Assembly (NCBI GenBank): GCA_032718475.1
Contig: JAUCBJ010002235.1
Location: 1 to 58,000, forward strand
Reading direction: 5' to 3'
DNA from: Nemertoderma westbladi
Taxonomy: Eukaryota; Xenacoelomorpha; Nemertodermatida; Nemertodermatidae
DNA: 58,000 nucleotides
The notes beneath the pieces are model-generated. The model made no database searches. It was given only the letters and a program-made list of their open reading frames with translations, and was not told where the DNA came from. The position numbers and the translations under genes were made by a program. Shown piece after piece: positions 54,881 through 58,000 of the stretch. Within the stretch, counting starts at the first letter, position 1. Each line of letters opens with the position of its first letter.

Positions 54881-55928
54881 GAAGTTTGAAGTTTGAAGTT
54901 TTTTATTACACCAAAACACTATAGAAACAATAATAGAGACGCAAATGGAAACAAATTATATCTTCTTAAACTAAACAGACATGACTCGACTATGTAGGAG
55001 GTCACAAGTATATTATATTCACTAAGTATACAATTATTACAATTCACAGTAATATAATGGAATAATGAATGGGAGGATATGATGCTTTACTGATACAAGA
55101 CAACACAACGTACAATACGAACACAAATGCATTAAAAGCAAAGGTAAAACATACTGTATAAGATTACATTCTAATTAAAACTTTGATATGTTCAATAAAA
55201 CATGGCAGTGGTTGATTACATTAAGTGCTGGATCAACTAATAATAATGATAATTAACTAAAATTGAAATTAAAATTCGCCTCCCGCATGCTTTAAAATAA
55301 AATTGTTATTATTTTAAAAAGTGTAGTAAGAACAAATTACTGTACATATACAACGGAGAAGCAGGACATATATTAAAAAGAAATAGAAAATATAGTTTGT
55401 CTGATACAGTTTGCAACGTAAGTTTGAGTGAGGTGGCGCTTGAGGATTGCCTCATGAGGTAAAACCTCGTTTCCATGAGGGTCCTCGAGGAATAATACAA
55501 AAGTAGACAATGTTTAAAATTTTAACTGAAATAAACAATATTTAAAATTATAACTAAAATGGTCAATATTTAAAATCATAACTAAGACAGAGAATATTTA
55601 AAACTATAAATAAAATTGACAATATTGAAAATTATAAAGAAAATCTTTGAACTTATTACTAAACTACTGTAGACAATTAATTAAAATAAAAACCGAAATT
55701 AATAAAAATGAATAATAAAAAGAAAATAGACAAATAGATCATAAACAACTATTAAGATATAATATTTACAATCAATCATGATAAAAAACCTCGATCTTTT
55801 AAGTTTAATGTGGCATGTCGGTTGGGGGGGGGGGGGGGGGGGGGTGCGGATGTCAGCGTCAGGTAACAGACGTTTCGGCTGGTGGGGTCTGGGATGCAGT
55901 TATATGATTCACATTCAATCATTGATAT
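54881..55928. other. gene-free AT-rich stretch, LINE 3' side
   Basis: Contains degenerate ~33-bp units around CAATATTTAAAATTATAACT (55509-55645) and a G run (55824-55843). Probably partly the 3' untranslated part of the LINE at 55929, which is on the minus strand. Confidence 0.45.
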
Positions 55929-58000
55929 TCAATATTCCCATATTGTATTTTCGTTGGAAGTTAGTTTACTCAGGAAATGTGTTTTGATATTATGTTTAAA
56001 AGCTTCCACGGATACTGCATTGCGCACGTCTAAGGGTATCGCATTCCATATAGTTGGCCCCATAAACGAGAAACATTCGCATCCCGTAACCGTGTGCCTC
56101 GATGGGACTATCGCGCGACTGTTACCACCCCGGAGATCAATAGACACAGAGTTGAATCGAACAAGGGAACTAAGGTATGGCGGTGAAAGTGAGCGCGTTA
56201 TCCGGTACATGTGCGTCGCTAATAACTGGTTTATACGCCATTCAATTGGTAACCAAGACAATTCGTTGTAGTGCCATTGAGTGATATGCGTGCGGCTTGG
56301 TAATCTGAGGCAGAAACGTATGCATTTTCTTTGTAAAGCATGAAGTTGGTTTATTAGTCTTTTGGATGTACTTGGGTACCAACTTGAAGCTACAAAATCC
56401 ATATGTGGTTGGATCAGGGTGTTACAAAGTTGTCTTCTCAAGTGGAAATCTAGGAAGGCCCCTTGTCTGTATAAAAATCTTAAGTTTTTATTTCCCTTTT
56501 TTATGACCTGAGCGGCCATGGTGTTACCTGATAGATCCATGTCGAGATGACAACCAAGATACTTAATGCTTGTCCTTTGTTCAATATCAATTCCATTACA
56601 TACGACCTTTAAGTTATTATTTCGCGCAAGTTTATGGTGTGTTCCAAAGATGATCGCTGTTGTTTTCTTAAAATTTAAGCTCAGTTTATTATCTGTTGCC
56701 CAGTTGTAGATGTTGGTTAGTGTCGCTGACAATGAAATAGATAGTTGGTCTATGTTATCATGAGCTGCTAAAATGTTTGAATCATCAGCTAATTTCAGTG
56801 ATAAACAAGTAGGTGCGGGATTATTTAGTGTTGGATCTGTGATTGTGTTGGCTGATGACTTGTTGGTTATGGCTATATCACTGTCGTTGATATATAGTAA
56901 GAATATTAGTACAGATAGTAAACCACCCTGAGGGACTCCCCGCTTTATCAATTCCCGAACAGAAGATTGTACACCACGAACATATACAACTTGTCGTCTT
57001 TCACTCAAATACGATTTAAACCAAGCAACAGTGGCTCCTGAGAATCCAATAAAGCTCAGTTTTCGCAACAGTATATCATGGTCCACGGTGTCAAAGGCCT
57101 TACGTAAGTCTATAAATACTACACCAGTTAACTTACCATCGTCGACTGCTTCCTTTATGTAGTTATTTAGGTACATTAAGCAGGTCTCAACAGAGAAACC
57201 TTTCCTGTATCCCGATTGAAAAGGGTCTAATATCTTGTTGGCTTCAATGTACTCATATACTTGATCATATATTGGTTGATCTATAACTTTTGAAAGAATG
57301 GATAGGATTGATAAAGGCCTATAATTTCCTTTGTCTAATCTTGCTTCCGCTTTATAGCTTGGCACCACTTTTGCCAGTTTAAATACAGATGGGTATAGTG
57401 AGGTTTCAATTGACTCATTAAGTAGATGCGTCATGGGTCCAGCTATTACTTCGGCTATGTCTTTCAAGTATGATGGTGATAGGTCATCAATCCCTGCACT
57501 TTTATCAGTTTTTAAGTTGTTTAGTACATTTAACATGTAAGATATATCGATTTTTTTCAGGTTGAATTCGTTACAGTTTATGCCTTTCCATTTGTAATAA
57601 TTTTCAACGGCCATAAGGTTGTAATCACCTTTACTTGGTGGGAGTTTATTAACAAGTTCTTCAGCAATGGTGGTAAAGAATTTGTTGAATTCTTCTGCAA
57701 TTTCCATAGGGTCTGTCACCAGATTATTTTCTATTCGCAAGCATTTGACTGGCATTGACTGGGTATTTTTTGTAGGACATCCAAGTGATTTTAATTCCTT
57801 CCACAGTTTTTTTGGGTTGTTTCTATAAGAATTCAGCTTCGTTTTTATATAGTTCGTTTTTGTCTCTTTGATTGTAACTTTGGTAGTGTTGCGGAGGTGT
57901 TTATAATGCTGCTCGTTGACACGGGTCGGATTTTTGTGAAAACTTGTCAGGGCATTGTTTTTTGCTGCTATAGTGTGTAATATATCACTATTTATCCATG
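55929..58000 (-). CDS. LINE ORF2 reverse transcriptase, 5' end beyond the window
   Basis: The frame is open from the right edge (reading WINSDILHTIAAKNNAL...) to the stop at 55929, about 690 codons. The Met at 57755 is internal, not the start. KNNPKKLWKELKSLG-like linker, then LKTDKSAGIDDLSPSYL and YRPLSILSILSKV, are RT entry motifs. FIDLRKAFDTVDHDIL holds the first catalytic Asp. GVPQGGLLSVLIFLLYIND is the next block, and KLADDSNILA is the YxDD-equivalent box with Leu-Ala. The thumb (SIKYLGCHLDMDLS) and a C-terminal part ending GPTIWNAIPLDVRNA follow. The C-terminal signature and overall order fit the CR1/L2/Rex1 type. No frameshift is visible here, so this is the best-preserved LINE in the window. 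Confidence 0.92.
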   Translation of the reverse strand, partial: WINSDILHTIAAKNNALTSFHKNPTRVNEQHYKHLRNTTKVTIKETKTNYIKTKLNSYRNNPKKLWKELKSLGCPTKNTQSMPVKCLRIENNLVTDPMEIAEEFNKFFTTIAEELVNKLPPSKGDYNLMAVENYYKWKGINCNEFNLKKIDISYMLNVLNNLKTDKSAGIDDLSPSYLKDIAEVIAGPMTHLLNESIETSLYPSVFKLAKVVPSYKAEARLDKGNYRPLSILSILSKVIDQPIYDQVYEYIEANKILDPFQSGYRKGFSVETCLMYLNNYIKEAVDDGKLTGVVFIDLRKAFDTVDHDILLRKLSFIGFSGATVAWFKSYLSERRQVVYVRGVQSSVRELIKRGVPQGGLLSVLIFLLYINDSDIAITNKSSANTITDPTLNNPAPTCLSLKLADDSNILAAHDNIDQLSISLSATLTNIYNWATDNKLSLNFKKTTAIIFGTHHKLARNNNLKVVCNGIDIEQRTSIKYLGCHLDMDLSGNTMAAQVIKKGNKNLRFLYRQGAFLDFHLRRQLCNTLIQPHMDFVASSWYPSTSKRLINQLHALQRKCIRFCLRLPSRTHITQWHYNELSWLPIEWRINQLLATHMYRITRSLSPPYLSSLVRFNSVSIDLRGGNSRAIVPSRHTVTGCECFSFMGPTIWNAIPLDVRNAVSVEAFKHNIKTHFLSKLTSNENTIWEY

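Overview
This is a repeat-dominated, AT-rich piece of an animal nuclear genome, most likely an aquatic invertebrate. Evidence for this is a recognisable animal U2AF large-subunit reading frame, BEL/Pao and Ty3/Gypsy LTR retrotransposons, APE-type LINEs, foldback elements and several mini- and microsatellites. No rRNA gene, CRISPR array or bacterial gene organisation is seen. The species cannot be named from the sequence.

Left part (1-24.4 kb). A gag-like coiled-coil frame on the minus strand runs off the left edge (1-1284). A decayed, 5'-truncated Ty3/Gypsy pol with the start of its 3' LTR follows on the plus strand (about 1.87-4.33 kb). The main object is a nearly complete BEL/Pao element on the minus strand, 'element A' (4407-24444). 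It has 1.86-kb LTRs differing by roughly 1% and an exact 5-bp target duplication GTTAT on both sides. Read right to left it holds: 5' LTR; leader with a splice-donor match; gag (DUF1759 type); CCHC fingers and aspartic protease; RT; RNase H; integrase; three unfamiliar 3' reading frames; 3' LTR. It is broken by a homopolymer frameshift, a second frameshift, a 1.1-kb interruption of pol, and a 2.87-kb insertion in the 5' LTR with a 7-bp duplication.

Middle (25.3-36 kb). Two arms of about 2.7-2.9 kb form a giant inverted repeat built from LINE endonuclease and RT fragments. A separate LINE 3' fragment, a 921-bp foldback element and a 33-bp minisatellite follow.

Right part (36-58 kb). 'Element B' (36.08 to about 43.1 kb, minus) is a second BEL/Pao subfamily that keeps its 5' LTR, leader and gag-protease but has lost pol. 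After it come a zone of short dispersed repeats, a TTAA-bounded element, a 13-bp satellite, a 29-bp satellite that grows out of the 3' end of an intronless U2AF2-like gene (51005-52237, minus), a duplicated GC-rich repeat block, and a LINE RT frame running off the right edge.

Two signals were not expected from ordinary annotation. First, a 20-bp near-palindrome (GGTAGGCTCGCGAGTCTTCC and close variants) occurs twelve times, only inside elements A and B, and is translated in all three reading frames. It is therefore conserved or spread as nucleic acid, not as peptide. Second, both BEL LTR families carry a tRNA-like A-box/B-box module at the same place in U3, upstream of a TATA box.
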